A stretch of 64,000 bases of DNA from Mixophyes australis (GCA_036250195.1 JAVHZZ010000001.1:391666783-391730782); one strand, 5' to 3'; shown: positions 1 to 11,179, counted from the stretch's first letter. Numbers and translations: made by a program. Notes: a model not told the origin generated them from the letters alone.

Positions 1-245
1 ACTCTGTGATTAATCATTGTGGAGCTGCGCCTCTCCCTTATCTGTGAACCTACCACAGAAAACTGTGGCAAAGGTGAAATTCCCACCAAGATACTTTTAC
101 GAGAGACAGCTTCTAATTCAAAATCAGCCTCACACTACTGCACTTCATTTGTCATATTACAGGATCATTATTGCTCTACAAATGCTACAAACTTCGCAGC
201 CACCTATAGCCCAAATATATGTAGGAATGGAACAAATTAATGTGA
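1..245. other. Unassigned intron sequence at the left edge
   Basis: No coding exon, repeat end or tandem array was recognised here. Short open frames in both plus frames have no recognisable domain. The stretch ends where the inverted-repeat composite begins. It should be intronic to ZNF827, because the exons encoding its later zinc fingers have not yet appeared and would lie further left. Confidence 0.5.
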
Positions 246-569
246 GCCATACAGACAATTGTTATAATTGTAAATATCTAAAGAAATGTGGACATTTTAG
301 ATCTGTGTTTGCCTCATGGACCATTTCAGTTGCAGCAACTCAATCCTCATAGTGGGCCGGAGTCATTAAGGAGAGCAAATAAAAAAAAAGGAGTAAGTTT
401 GCTCTTGAACAAGCCATGTTACAATGCAAGGGGTGCAAATTAGTTTATTATTTTGCACATAAGGAAAACACTGGCTGCTTTTTATCTGGCACACAAATAC
501 TTGATAACTTTATTTTTACATTGACATTTAAAGTTGATCTAGGACATACCCTACTCCAACTATAAATCT

Positions 570-1175
570 TACTTGCCAACTCTCCCTGAATGTCAGGGAG
601 ACTCCCTGAAATAGGGGTGATCTCCCTCACTCCCTGAAGAGTCTGGCATTCTCCCTGATGCTGAGCCAGTACAAGACGTGGTTGGCTTCGCCACCTGTGG
701 CATGATGACACAGTTCAGAAATTGTGTCCTATGTCCATGTATTGATGCCTATGGAGGTGGCCATTTTCATGGAGACCAAGATTCAATCAAAGACAGGTAA
801 GACAACATGACTTCAGTAATGGCGACAGAAATGTTAAAGACACTTCAGTCTCTAGATGATCATTAGCTGCTTTTCTTTAACGCATAGTTGCCTACTCTCC
901 CTGAATGTCCGGGAGACTCCCGCAGAGACTTCACGAGTGAGCAGGGCAACCTCCCGGATCTCGCCCCTGCAATAGATAATTGGCGTTGGGGGGCGGGGGG
1001 GCTTAATGGAGCAAATATTGTGTCATCTTAGCCCTGCCCCTGCTGTAATTGGCCAAAATTGTGACAATCATTTAGGGGTGGGGCCAAAATGATGCAATTC
1101 ATCAAGCTCCACCCCCGCATGCCCATCTCCCCCGGGATCTCCCTGAAGCCAATGAGGAAAAGTTGGCAAGTATGC
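570..1175. mobile_element. Dispersed element with ACTTGCCAACT / AGTTGGCAAGT ends
   Basis: The element starts with TACTTGCCAACTCTCCC and ends with AGTTGGCAAGTATGC, which are inverted. It is flanked by the 9-bp direct repeat TATAAATCT (561-569 and 1176-1184). The uninterrupted target is visible in the paralogous copy near 1932. Inside, a second copy of the same family begins at about 888 (TTGCCTACTCTCCCTGAATG), so the insertion is itself nested or chimeric. Relatives occur near 18.6, 22.0, 33.8 and 46.7 kb. No coding capacity is seen, and the superfamily is not assigned. Confidence 0.7.
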
Positions 1176-1328
1176 TATAAATCTGTCCCCACAATTTAAA
1201 TTTACCTCACCCTACAATGCAACATGGTTTTGCCAAGATGCAAATTTACTCATTTTTTATGATTTGCTCTCCTTAATGACTCAGGTCCACTGTGAGGATT
1301 GAGTTGCTGTGACTGAAACAGTCTATGA

Positions 1329-1668
1329 GGGGCAGCATGATGGCTAAGTGGTTAGCACTTCTGCCTCACAGCGCTGGGGTCACGAGTTCAATTCCCGACC
1401 ATGGCCTTATCTGTGTGGAGTTTGTATGTTCTCCTCGTGTTTGCGTGGGTTTCCTCCGGGTGCTCCGGTTTCTTCCCACACTCCAAAAACATACTGGAAG
1501 GTTATTTGGCTGCAAACAAATTGACCCTAGTCTGTGTCTGTCTGTATATGTGTGTGTTAGGGAATTTAGACTGTAAGCCCCAATGGGGCAGGGACTGATG
1601 TGAGTGAGTTCTCTGTACAGCGCTGTGGAATTGGTGGCGCTGTATAAATAAATGGTGATGATGATGAG
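1329..1668 (+). mobile_element. tRNA-derived SINE, copy 1 (V-SINE-like)
   Basis: The head is tRNA-like, with an A-box region (TGGCTAAGTGG) and a B box (GAGTTCAATTCCCGA), i.e. an RNA polymerase III promoter. A conserved body follows (GTTTGTATGTTCTCC, GTGGGTTTCCTCCGGGTG, ACACTCCAAAAACATAC). The 3' tail is GTACAGCGCTGTGGAATTGG...TATAAATAAATGG followed by TGATGA repeats. It sits at the same target (GTCTATGAG) as the SINE at 2094, so the insertion predates the local tandem duplication. Its 3' half matches the copy at 31.1 kb better than its neighbour. Confidence 0.88.
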
Positions 1669-1924
1669 TTATACAACCTCAACAGCATAGGATGGACTTT
1701 CTCAAAAATATGACAACATTCAATAAGTGGGAGATACATACATTTCTGAGTATATGTGACATGACATAAAGAAACAACATTATATATGTAACAGGACTGT
1801 GCACCATTGCGTACACAACTACAACATGCACAAACCAATGTAAAAACACAGCAATTACTTTTCCTACTTGCAAGAACAACATACCCACGTGGATGCACAA
1901 AGACAGCCACTTGCAGAAATGCAC
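1669..1924. repeat. 256-bp segment duplicated at 31434-31689
   Basis: It starts TTATACAACCTCAACAGC and ends CTTGCAGAAATGCAC. It is base-for-base the same, as far as I can read, as 31434-31689, and in both places it directly follows a SINE tail. It has no terminal inverted repeats or tRNA-like head of its own. The 81-residue minus-strand open frame present in both copies has no recognisable domain, and I do not call it a gene. It may be a recent duplication, a gene-conversion tract or part of a larger young repeat. Confidence 0.85.
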
Positions 1925-2093
1925 TCCAACTATAAATCTGTCCCCACAATTTAAATTTACCTCACCCTACAATGCAACATGGTTTTGCCAAGATGCAAAT
2001 TTACTCATTTTTTATGATTTGCTCCCCGTAATGACTCAGGTCCACTGTGAGGATTGAATTGCTGTGACTGAAACAGTCTATGAGGGGCAGCAT

Positions 2094-2413
2094 GATGGCT
2101 AAGTGGTTAGCACTTCTGCCTCACAGCGCTGGGGTCATGAGTTCAATTCCCGACCATAGCCTTATCTGTGTGGAGTTTGTATGTTCTCCCCGTGTTTGCA
2201 TGGGTTTCCTCCGGGTGCTCCGGTTTCCTCCCACACTCCAAAAACATACTAGTATGTTAACTGGCTGCTATCAAAATTGACCCTAGTCTCTCTCTGTCTG
2301 TCTGTGTATGTATGTTAGGGAATTTAGACTGTAAGCTTCAATGGACAGGGACTGATGTACAGCGCTGCGGAATCAGTGGCGCTATATAAATAAATGGTGA
2401 TAATGATGATGAT
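2094..2413 (+). mobile_element. tRNA-derived SINE, copy 2
   Basis: It has the same head, body and TGATGA-type tail as the copy at 1329. It is inserted into the right arm of the inverted-repeat composite: ATGAG precedes the SINE, and GATGAG then GCAAACAAAG follows it. The uninterrupted left arm shows how the site looked before insertion. The 3' tail is slightly shortened (GACTGATGTACAGCGCTGCGG). Confidence 0.88.
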
Positions 2414-2483
2414 GAGGCAAACAAAGATCTAAAATGTCCACATTTCTTTAGATATTTACAATTATAACAATTGTCTGTATGGC

Positions 2484-2970
2484 AAGACATGCACAAAATA
2501 ATTTCCCATATGGCTTAATAAAGCAGTTCCTCTATTAATCAGTCACAATTTTCCCACCTCTATTAATATTCCACTACAAATGGCCAAACCTGCTGTCATT
2601 TTGGCCTTTCTGTTACAAATGGCACACCATACTTATGAGAATTGATAATGAGGGTCACTCTGCTCATTACACATATTATTCCCACTTGTTACTTGACCCC
2701 AGCACTGCATATGACACAGATGGAGATTTTATTTTATGTGGACATCTCTGGTCTCCACATAACCTCAGTTACGGATCAAGATCCTTTAATTGGTTATGGC
2801 TGAGCTTCTTTCAAGCTACAAATTGGTGCTGTGAGGATCTATTGTCAAAATACCATTCATTGTGCCTATATTTTACACAAGATTTTTATTATTATATATA
2901 AATAGCTGACGATGATGATTATATGGAGCAAACATGTCCTGCAGCTGTATACAAAGATAAATATTCTTCC
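2484..2970. other. Unassigned intron sequence
   Basis: AT-rich, non-repetitive sequence between the foldback composite and a large microsatellite. I see no exon of ZNF827 and no transposon end. Confidence 0.5.
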
Positions 2971-2973
2971 AAC

Positions 2974-3287
<314 letters not shown>

Positions 3288-3543
3288 TTCTAACTTGTAC
3301 AACTAACGTTCATTACAATTTTTGTTCTGCTTACACTTGTTACATAGTTAGAATTGCTCCACTAAACTTAATCCCAAAACATACACTTCTGTTGCTGGGA
3401 ACACGGTCCGCCAGAAAGAGGTTAAATATTATTTACCTGACTCAGACTAACAACAACAACAAAAGAGAGTAGCACAGTCTGACACACTGAGATTTACAGA
3501 ACATGCACAAATAATAATATGCTAATGTTTCTAACCACTATAC

Positions 3544-3641
3544 CTGGCAATGAAGGTCTTCCTTGAGGAGAAGTATCATTTTTTGGGAGGTCTTTTGAGG
3601 TGAAAGGTGATTGTCTAAATTTTTCTTCTGAAAAAAATGGG
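3544..3641 (-). CDS. ZNF827: ZNF827 coding exon (linker before the distal zinc fingers)
   Basis: A 98-bp internal exon, read right to left. The acceptor (...ATTCTTAG) precedes 3641 and the donor (CAG/GTATAG) follows 3544. The first base completes a serine codon begun in the previous exon (phase 2), and the exon ends in phase 1. It encodes SPFFSEEKFRQSPFTSKDL and ends GRPSLP plus one base. This agrees with the human ZNF827 linker as I remember it, which has SPFFSE..FRQSPFTS. The segment is a Ser/Pro-rich, probably disordered linker between the repeated KEEP/QDISVK modules and the C-terminal zinc fingers. Exons for those fingers are not in this window and would lie left of position 1. No frameshift or stop is present. 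ZNF827 is a nuclear C2H2 protein reported in human cells to recruit the NuRD complex to telomeres. Confidence 0.95.
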
Positions 3642-4659
3642 CTAAGAATAAACAATGAACATAATTAATTCACACAGAATGCACAGTGAAATGTAAACAT
3701 ACAACAAGCAGGACCTGATCATCCAATTAGCTGAACAGGGTGCTAGGCTTTTAGGGGGCAGATGGGGCAACATTTGTGGGGCTGCAAAATTGTGACAGAG
3801 AGAAGTATAACCTCAAATATTAAAATATAAGAGTATAGTGGAAAAAAAGACATGAAAGAAAAATGTAGTAAGGTTTTAATTTTGGAGTATTCCCATGGTA
3901 AAAACTGAAGACATCCTTGGGCGATCGCTTGAGGATAAGTGAGTAGGGGAGACAAGGATGGCAACAAGCGCTGGCATGACGGGCCCCTCCCCTTCACTTC
4001 AGCACTCTCAGAAGCACTCGTTCATTCCTCCGTTCTACTATACAGTTCTGATTTTAATGAAAACAAAATGAATGACAAAGATGTCCATGACCTTTTTAAA
4101 AAGCCAAGTAGAGCGGAACTTCAAAAACACGGGAACATAAACATTGGTGGGTGGGGGGTGAGATTAAAGACAAGTTTGGTTTTACCTGCCACGTATTAGC
4201 CTGGTATGGAAGGTGAGGGGGTGCTATGAGCGTATTAGCGTAGGGCAGTCTAAACCAGTAGCCAGGCCCTGAAGACAAGTGTGTGTAGGAGTGGAGGTGT
4301 CGACACACAGATAAGGTTTGCAAATTTGGTGTTTCTGGATTTTTTTTCAACGAAAAACTTACTTAATAAAATAAATTTAGTGGTAGTATATAATATTAAT
4401 TTATATCTTTTGGATGGGCAACATTTGTGTCATCGAGATGAGCTTACAATAGATCTTGAATTGAGCTGTTATGTGCAATCATATATAGCCCATTGATCAT
4501 AAGATGCCAGTTTCACCCCAGGAACAGATACATAGAATGCAGTTCAATAAAGTGATGTTAGTTGTGTATATCGCCAAACACAAACATCTCCATTACAGTG
4601 TGCTGGCAAATAGAGATTATTTTATTTATTTATAAAAAAAGGATATAAATATAAAGTAC
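3642..4659. other. ZNF827: ZNF827 intron (about 1.0 kb)
   Basis: Intron between two short coding exons. It starts with the donor GTACTT on the minus strand and ends with a TTAG acceptor. The sequence is AT-rich and non-repetitive. I see no further exon and no clear transposon. Confidence 0.8.
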
Positions 4660-4714
4660 CTGGTTGTTCTGATGATGTTTGACTTGTTATGATTGTTTTC
4701 TTTGCTGACTTTTT
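4660..4714 (-). CDS. ZNF827: ZNF827 short coding exon
   Basis: A 55-bp exon. The acceptor is a good pyrimidine-containing site (TTTGTGTTTGTTACAG) just before 4714, and the donor is CAG/GTACTT after 4660. It enters in phase 1, completing GAA with the G left by the exon at 5878, and leaves in phase 2 with AG that the next exon turns into AGC (Ser). It encodes EKVSKENNHNKSNIIRTT. I remember the human segment as EKVSKEHNHTKENTIRTT, so the identity is secure despite the short length. Lys-rich and Asn-rich, probably a flexible linker. At this size it is far too short for ordinary ORF finding, and only the splice chain reveals it. Confidence 0.94.
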
Positions 4715-5401
4715 CTGTAACAAACACAAACAAATACTAACAACTGATATGACAGAAGAAAACAATGACAATATCAAACCTTTGGATTTATATACACAGT
4801 ATTATATATAGTTTACAGTAGGGGGTTCATTTTCTCATATATAATACACATTATATTATATATGGGATAATGTGTCCTTTAAATCAAAATAATAGTATAA
4901 ATCATTTCCGAAAACATATAAAAATGTATGGCATGGGGTGTGTTCTTCTTTATACAATAATAAAAAGGTTTTCCTGCTGAACACTGAATAATGTAATCAG
5001 AACTCAACATTTATACAGATATATTAGCATCACTTTTTCAGTGGAAACAGACGTCATGCCTTGGTGCAATTAGGAGGTTTTTATACACCTGGCATCCACT
5101 TTTTTGTGCCAGAAGATTGAAGAAAAAAAGGAAAATGTCCTTTTCTTGCATCAGTCCCATGCTACGTGAAGAAGCCAGGATGTATGGGGTTGTTCTTGTG
5201 CTTACAGAGATCACTGATCCCTACAGCACCAGCATAACCACCATGTCTGTCACTCGTCTACTGGAGAAACCAACCCATGTGCAGTAATTTAATATTCAAG
5301 GTGCTATATATATTTATGTTACTGTGACTACTAATAATGTCACATATTGGCTGTGTCTGGTTAATTTGGGAGTTCTACATTGTATTTTTTACATATGAGC
5401 T

Positions 5402-5403
<2 letters not shown>

Positions 5404-5434
<31 letters not shown>
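5404..5434. repeat. TAAA microsatellite
   Basis: About seven consecutive AAAT/TAAA units. No flanking SINE or LINE body was recognised, so it may simply be a tetranucleotide expansion. Confidence 0.9.
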
Positions 5435-5877
5435 AAAGACCGCTATATAGGTTCATCCACTTTTAAAATTTGTGTTCAAAAACTGACTTTATAAAGTTCT
5501 GAGAGTAAACGTGCAAAACTAGTAATGGGGACTGGTGCATAATGCTATAGAGTGAAAAGAATTATTTTTAGTTATGCCCCAGACTTCCACTAAATTATTC
5601 AATAAGATAAAGAATGAGGTATAAGACACACAACAATCCGCCATTTCTGTGGTAAGTCACTTTTGTTTTGGAATGTCAGATGCTGCAGTGTGTAATGCTC
5701 CTTATATAAATACGTGGAAGTAAGTATAGTTTTTTTTTCACTATTCGACTTTCAGATTTTGGACATAATTTATGGGCAGACACTATAGAGGATCCTCATT
5801 GAGCATTGAGAAGGTCATTTTTATGTGCATATTTGAATAGGACATTAAAATAGGCACTCTGTAAATTGGTGTATTAC

Positions 5878-6111
5878 CTGATAATTTGAAGAGAAGTTCT
5901 GAAGCCATCTTCACAGAGATGTCTTGGCTGAACAGGTTCCCCTCGGGAATAACTCTGCACTCTGGCATCTTCTGCAAGTGCTCGGCTTTTTCTTGCCTTA
6001 ATAAAGTGCTGTAACCAATGTTTTGTCTGGGGGAGACGGAAGAGTCAGGGATGTCAACCTCCATGGGTTCTTCTTTAATCTTCACAGTCTGCGCATCCTT
6101 ACAGCTTTCAG
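5878..6111 (-). CDS. ZNF827: ZNF827 coding exon, third KEEP/QDISVK module
   Basis: A 234-bp exon (78 codons, symmetric phase 1-1). The acceptor CCTGTGTAG precedes 6111 and the donor CAG/GTAATA follows 5878. It opens with AESCKDAQTVKIKEEPMEVD and closes with LFSQDISVKMASELLFKLS. The IKEEP segment fits the SUMO-acceptor consensus (hydrophobic-Lys-x-Glu). The closing block is the third copy of a QDIS(V/I)K(M/A)AS...LLxKLS motif, the others being in the exons ending at 48521 and 23065. All three exons stop at the same place in the motif with the same phase. The human protein as I remember it has the same order. The frame is intact. The motif's function is not known to me, and a protein-interaction helix is plausible. 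Confidence 0.97.
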
Positions 6112-7629
6112 CTACACAGGATTGCAGACAGAAATTCAATTACAAGCTGCACCTCAGTAAAACAGCCTGAAACAGGACTGATCTCACCAGCTATATGCTG
6201 AGGCTCAATGTGACAACGAAAAGTAGACATACCTAAATACAGCTAAATAAATCCTAGAAATAAACATATATCTTACTCTCACAAAACATTTCACTGTGTA
6301 AAGTGAACCTTGCACTGTGTTATATAACTAGAAGTGGGAGTCAAATTCAGTGTGTCTCATGGGAGTCTACGAGGAAAGATGGCCCCTTCCAGTCTAGATT
6401 GAGGGAGGACAGGGATACAAAGATTATTACACCAGCCCCCCACCCACATATTACCCATACTAACATTCCCCCAGTCACCCCCCCCTTCTAGCCTCTATTC
6501 TCCAGTTTGGATTCCTAGCCACAATCTTTCCATGTCAATCCCCTTTTTGATCATTTGTGCATTGTAGAGTTTACTTGCTGCATAATCTATCTCCTCATGC
6601 CAACGACTCCTTCTGCTTTATTGAGATTGTATTTCCTCCCCCCTCCCCTATTTTCTCTTTTGTACCCCCATCTTGTTATTATTGAAAAACCAAATAAAAT
6701 TATTTTTTTTTTTAAAAGTTTTGTGCTTTTACTTTTTTAAGATGATATGAGAGGTCCTCTTTAAAAGCCTTTAAATGACTTAAACTGATATGGTTCTGTC
6801 AGCTCTCTCCTAACCGCTCTACTCATTCAAGTTTCCTTTGAAGGGGCGGTTTCTCTCCTTAATCTAAACCCACTGATGCTTATACCTGTCTTACTGTCAC
6901 TGTTGGGTTTTATTATACAGATTATTATGTAGAATCCCAGACATTGTTTTGAAGCCTGCTATGAGCAGCACATACATTGGTGAAACAAATAGTATTTCCC
7001 TTTAAGAATTAAAAGGCTTATAGTTTTATTTAAAAAGTAAGAACTATATGTATACTGGCAAGTTAAGTTTCTTGATGTAAAAGATAAATAAGACAAATTA
7101 TTTTGTTTGTTTACAATCCAGAATAGTGAGGTTAAAGCATATAGAAAACCCAGGGGTGATATTCAACTTAATGAACACTATATGAATAGCCCTGTAGTAT
7201 TTTTTACATTTGTTTTTAATAATCATTTTCAGATATAAGTTCAAATTTTATGTAAATAACTTTCAGATCCTTGCTGATGTCTTGAATCTTAGTTTGTTTA
7301 ATAAACATAAAAAGGTTCAAAACATTTCCTTTAAAAACTGCAAAATACAATACCTGCAATAACCACAGAATGGTTTTACTGTGTAATTTATAGCAGTTTT
7401 GACAGACAAAAGCAGTAAAAGTATATTTACCAAATGTAATATCCAAATCTCCAAGGGCTAAAGGAGACAGTTTTATTATAGATAAGAGATATTTTATTGA
7501 ACATTCGTAAAGGTGCACACGGTGACTAATAACCTAGATAACATAAAAAGTCATGCTGTAATTAATAACAAAAATCTACAACACTGTGCATGTGTAATAA
7601 AAAAAACCCTGATTCTATTCACAAACTTA
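6112..7629. other. Intron sequence with no clear feature
   Basis: The start of the 17-kb intron between the second and third module exons. AT-rich, with poly-T/poly-A runs near 6690-6710. A Pro/Ser-coding frame near 6303-6491 has no domain and no splice context that fits ZNF827. Nothing else is supported. Confidence 0.5.
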
Positions 7630-7803
7630 GGGGTATATTTACTAAACTGAGGGTTTGAAAGAGTAGAGATGTTGCCTAGCAACCAATCAGATTCTAGCTG
7701 TCATTTTGTAGAATGTACTAAATAAATGACAGCTACAATCTGATTGGTTGCTGTAGGCAACATCTCCACTTTTTCAAACCCGCAGTTTAGTAAATCTAGT
7801 CCT
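7630..7803. mobile_element. Palindromic MITE, copy 1 (GGTATATTTACTAAAC type)
   Basis: Almost the whole element is one inverted repeat. The left arm runs GGGGTATATTTACTAAAC, then GATGTTGCCTAGCAACCAATC. The right arm is its reverse complement, ending CAGTTTAGTAAATCTAG. TTA flanks both ends as a possible target duplication. No coding capacity. A second copy lies at 41592-41759. RNA from it would fold into a long hairpin. Confidence 0.9.
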
Positions 7804-7929
7804 TAATCCCCAATAGGTACTCACTGACACACAGTTCACTATTTCTTATAATGTCACATAGACGTACATCATATACTGATGTGAATGATTCACTATAAAG
7901 TGCAGCAAAATAAAATGACACTATATAAG

Positions 7930-7933
7930 TAAC

Positions 7934-7991
<58 letters not shown>
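7930..7991. repeat. AAT/ATA microsatellite
   Basis: About twenty consecutive AAT units in AT-rich intron. Confidence 0.95.
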
Positions 7992-8142
7992 TACAGATGT
8001 AGGTTTAAACCTCACCTATTTTTACTTTTACATGTAATTGTTTGCAGTTATTGTAAGGTGGCTAATTTATTAGTTAACCATTCTCCAAGGACATTTCTAA
8101 CAACCCTCCTAATATAAAAGTTATTTAAAATAACTTCCATGG

Positions 8143-8265
8143 CAGTGGTGGAAGTGGGGGTGTATACGGTAGTATGTCACACCGCCACTTCTCAGTGCTT
8201 TGATGGTAAAACTATAAAATGCCATTATCCATACCGCCACTTCTAACTTTCCACTTCGACCACTG
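8143..8265. mobile_element. 123-bp hAT-type MITE with perfect 8-bp target duplication
   Basis: The terminal inverted repeats are CAGTGGTGGAAGTGG (left) and CAGTGGTCGAAGTGG (right end, reverse complement). The 8-bp direct repeat TTCCATGG flanks both ends (8135-8142 and 8266-8273). CAGTGG-type ends plus an 8-bp duplication are the hAT signature. Internal sub-terminal repeats (ACCGCCACTTCT) occur twice. Related copies lie at 60602-60742 and about 60830-60905. Confidence 0.9.
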
Positions 8266-8273
8266 TTCCATGG

Positions 8274-10860
8274 TCATTTCATGATGCCTATACAGACCTG
8301 CAGTATTTGTCTCACAAAAACCATAACATATTTACTAAAAATGCCATCATTGTATTTTTTTTGTATTTTTTTTGTATTTTTTTCAGTAGTCTACGTTATC
8401 TTCTCTAACAAATATTACTTTAAAAAACACAGATAGCAAGAATTGCATTACATATACAAAACAACAGACGTTCTACTGGGTAGTTGGTCAGACTTGAAAA
8501 CACAGGGACAATTCGAGGAACAAATCTGTAAATCCTGGGACTGCCCCTGTAAGTTAGGGCCAATTGGCACCTACGCCCTAATGCTAGAGCCATTTCAGCA
8601 GGCATCCTAATAATTTAAAGATCTCAGAGAGTTCAGCTTTTAAGATGGTACGGAATATCTAAGTTCACTTCTGTTGTAACACAGTAACAACTTGGCTATC
8701 TTTTAAAAGTGATTTAATTTTTTTTTGGGTGTAGATGTGTTGTACATGGTTCCTGGTCATCCTTAATGTATCTATGTGTCTGGTAGAGCCAGATGTGCCA
8801 CCTTTGCCAGTTAGCCCGTTTATGACATGATTGTGAACTTACCATGTCAATTCCATTTCTCTTGGGGTCAGTGAGATTTGCTGAAACTATCAATTTCGGT
8901 TAGTTTTGTTTTTGTGCTATTTAACATGCGTTTCTGGTAATATTGTAAAATGGTATTTTGGGAGATTTTTTGAAACACAAGTCAGATAATACCAATCAGA
9001 TATACAGTTCTCCAGGAATTCATTTCTGATACGAGATGGAACCTGGTCTCTTTATAATTAATTACCCGTAAACCTTGACTTTCATTGGTCTTTTGTCAAC
9101 CCTGCATGACTAATCACCCTTGCAGCTGTCCCTGTTTATACAGTTCCTTTCACATTATACAGATATACTACCTTAACAAATGTGCATTAAAATATATGGA
9201 AATAATTCTTTGCTATCCTCTTCACAGTGCTAACCTATCCTACAAGCTAGTTTTCAACCATTATTATTATTTATTATGCTCTTGGCTGCCTATATAATAA
9301 AGGCACACTGCTACATAGCATCCTATGGCTACCCCCATGTAGACATTTAGCTCTGATTGTATTATGCAAATCCAAGAAAATGCATGTTCTAGGTATAAGT
9401 AATGATTTCATTTCAGGTTAATACAGATATATGTACAATTACACTTGAGTAAATTATATTGAAAGCAGGTGCTTCCAAACGGGTCCCAACATGCTTGGGG
9501 CCATGAAAAACATTCCATTCATATATTATGTAGTCAGCCGCTATGTTTTCGTTTTTTGTTTTCTTTAAACGCTATTTATTTATTAATAAATTATAGTTCT
9601 AATATACTGGAAAAGTTATAAAACTCACACAACAGTATTATTCCAATTTACTGGGAAAACGAAATAACAAAAACATAATATAACTATTATTCTTTATTAT
9701 ATCTAGTTATTCTGATGATAAAACATATAACAAATAAGATAAAAAATTAACTGAAATTAACTTGTTTTCCCTACACATTCCTAGATGCGAACACTCTTGG
9801 TAGTAAGAAAAAGGAACAACCTTAAGACGTGTACAAGAAAATAGACTGTGTTTTTTTATTTGCCATTGTATCTATTGTACTTATTACATATGTGTCTACT
9901 GAAAATATTTATAATTTATGTGTCCACTGAAAGACTGTAATGATCCTAGATATCTTTCTACTGAGCAAGACAATACATTCCATTAAAGGTAAATCTATGA
10001 ATTGTAATATTTAGACCACCGGCTCACAAAATTAATATCTCATAAGATATGAGTTTGATTTTAAAGGTTTCATGTAGAAAAGCATGTAATGTCCAGCTGA
10101 CTGCCATATAACGACCAACAAGCAACCAGGCTCGTTCATAACATACAATACATAGAGTGTACACAGGTCTAACAAGCCTAAATATACCTTAATTTAGTAA
10201 CACCACTGCAGGGGGTGAGACCACTATGGTGAGACCACTATGGTGAGGGGTTCACCCCCCCCCCCCAGACCCTCCCCGACACCACTGCTCTGCTCCAAAA
10301 TGGTGAATTAATTCAGAAACTTTCCTTAATGTAATTTATTTTAAGAATTTGACCTAATAGCTTTTTCATTTAAAAGCAATAACATGTCATTTTAGCATCC
10401 TTTATACGATTTGCCTACTGTCTGTACTGACTGGGACCTTTGATGCCTAGGTAAAAAGTGCATTCTCTATTTATAAATTTGCATAAACATTAATTTGCTG
10501 TAGACAGAATTTAAGAACACCGTACTGCTCCAGTCACTAATTTAATACACTATAAGCTTAAAAACAAACCCTTTTCATGTGAAAAATAATAAATGCAGTG
10601 ATAACAATAGAGGCACAGCAGGCTGCTTCACTTTCCTCATAACCTACAAATGTGGTAATTTTCTTTTCTTGCTAGAACTGACAGTGTAATCAGTACTTCG
10701 CAACAGACAACAAGAAATGATACAGTACTAAAAGAGCTGGGTTCCATTAACACACACTGACTCACAGTCCTGTGGTGACTCTTTACTGAGGAAAAAAACT
10801 GACCTACATTTCCCACAATGCTAAGCAGAAGCTGGAAGGCCAAAGTGAGGCCATTATAAG
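8274..10860. other. Intron sequence, mostly unassigned
   Basis: AT-rich sequence with poly-T runs at about 8355-8382. Near 8480-8560 there is a weak match to a dispersed repeat (GGGACTGCCCCTG). A C-rich tract at about 10254-10265 follows a short duplication (ACCACTATGGTGAG). No exon-like splice-flanked frame was found. Confidence 0.45.
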
Positions 10861-10861
10861 G

Positions 10862-11137
10862 CTTCCTCTATTACTCTAAATGGCCCTTCATCATCAATAT
10901 ACCATGCAACTCCAACAACATAACAGATATATAATGGGTCACATTTTAATTGCGACCAGATCGGCTTTAGCCCAATATTGGAAAAACCCACTCTCCACAC
11001 CTTTCTCTAGAATTATATTAAATATCCAGAGGATGGACAATATGGAAAACATAAGTTACAAGTACCTCACGTCAACTTCCCCCCCGGGTCAAATGACGTC
11101 AATGATATGTCTTCAGCTCCCTAACTCTATTACATAA
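10862..11137 (+). pseudogene. L1-type LINE ORF2 C-terminal fragment
   Basis: Plus-strand frame with HILIATRSALAQYWKN, then a block ending MDNMENISYKY. This is the layout at the C-terminus of vertebrate L1-like ORF2 proteins: an Ala-Arg-x-x-(I/L)-Ala-x-x-W-K motif, then a Met-Glu-rich helix. Upstream reverse transcriptase and endonuclease are absent, so this is a 5'-truncated dead copy. The family assignment rests on motif recall. A second, different L1 piece is at 21166-21590. Confidence 0.6.
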
Positions 11138-11179
11138 GTGGGTATCCTTATTACAATATTGCTTAGCACTCAATATAGT

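Larger units (their letters stand above)
246..2483. repeat. Inverted-repeat (foldback) composite with nested insertions
   Basis: Positions 246-315 and 2414-2483 are reverse complements with one mismatch that I can see in 70 bases. The inverted homology continues inward: 324-440 pairs with about 1950-2085 and again with about 1195-1320. The right arm is interrupted by a SINE. The interior holds a tandem duplication (about 1185-1330 repeated at 1932-2093), another dispersed element at 570-1175, a second SINE and a 256-bp segment shared with 31.4 kb. No convincing target-site duplication flanks the outer ends, so a transposon origin is inferred and a local inverted duplication is possible. Confidence 0.75.

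Noticed and set aside
1329..1420. tRNA-like sequence with A and B boxes
   Set aside because: It is the head of a SINE, repeated six times in the window and followed each time by the same body and LINE-like tail, so it is not a functional tRNA gene.
1679..1924. 81-codon frame conserved in two copies (also at 31444-31689)
   Set aside because: Identity extends over the full 256-bp block including non-coding edges. The frame has no domain, so DNA duplication explains it.
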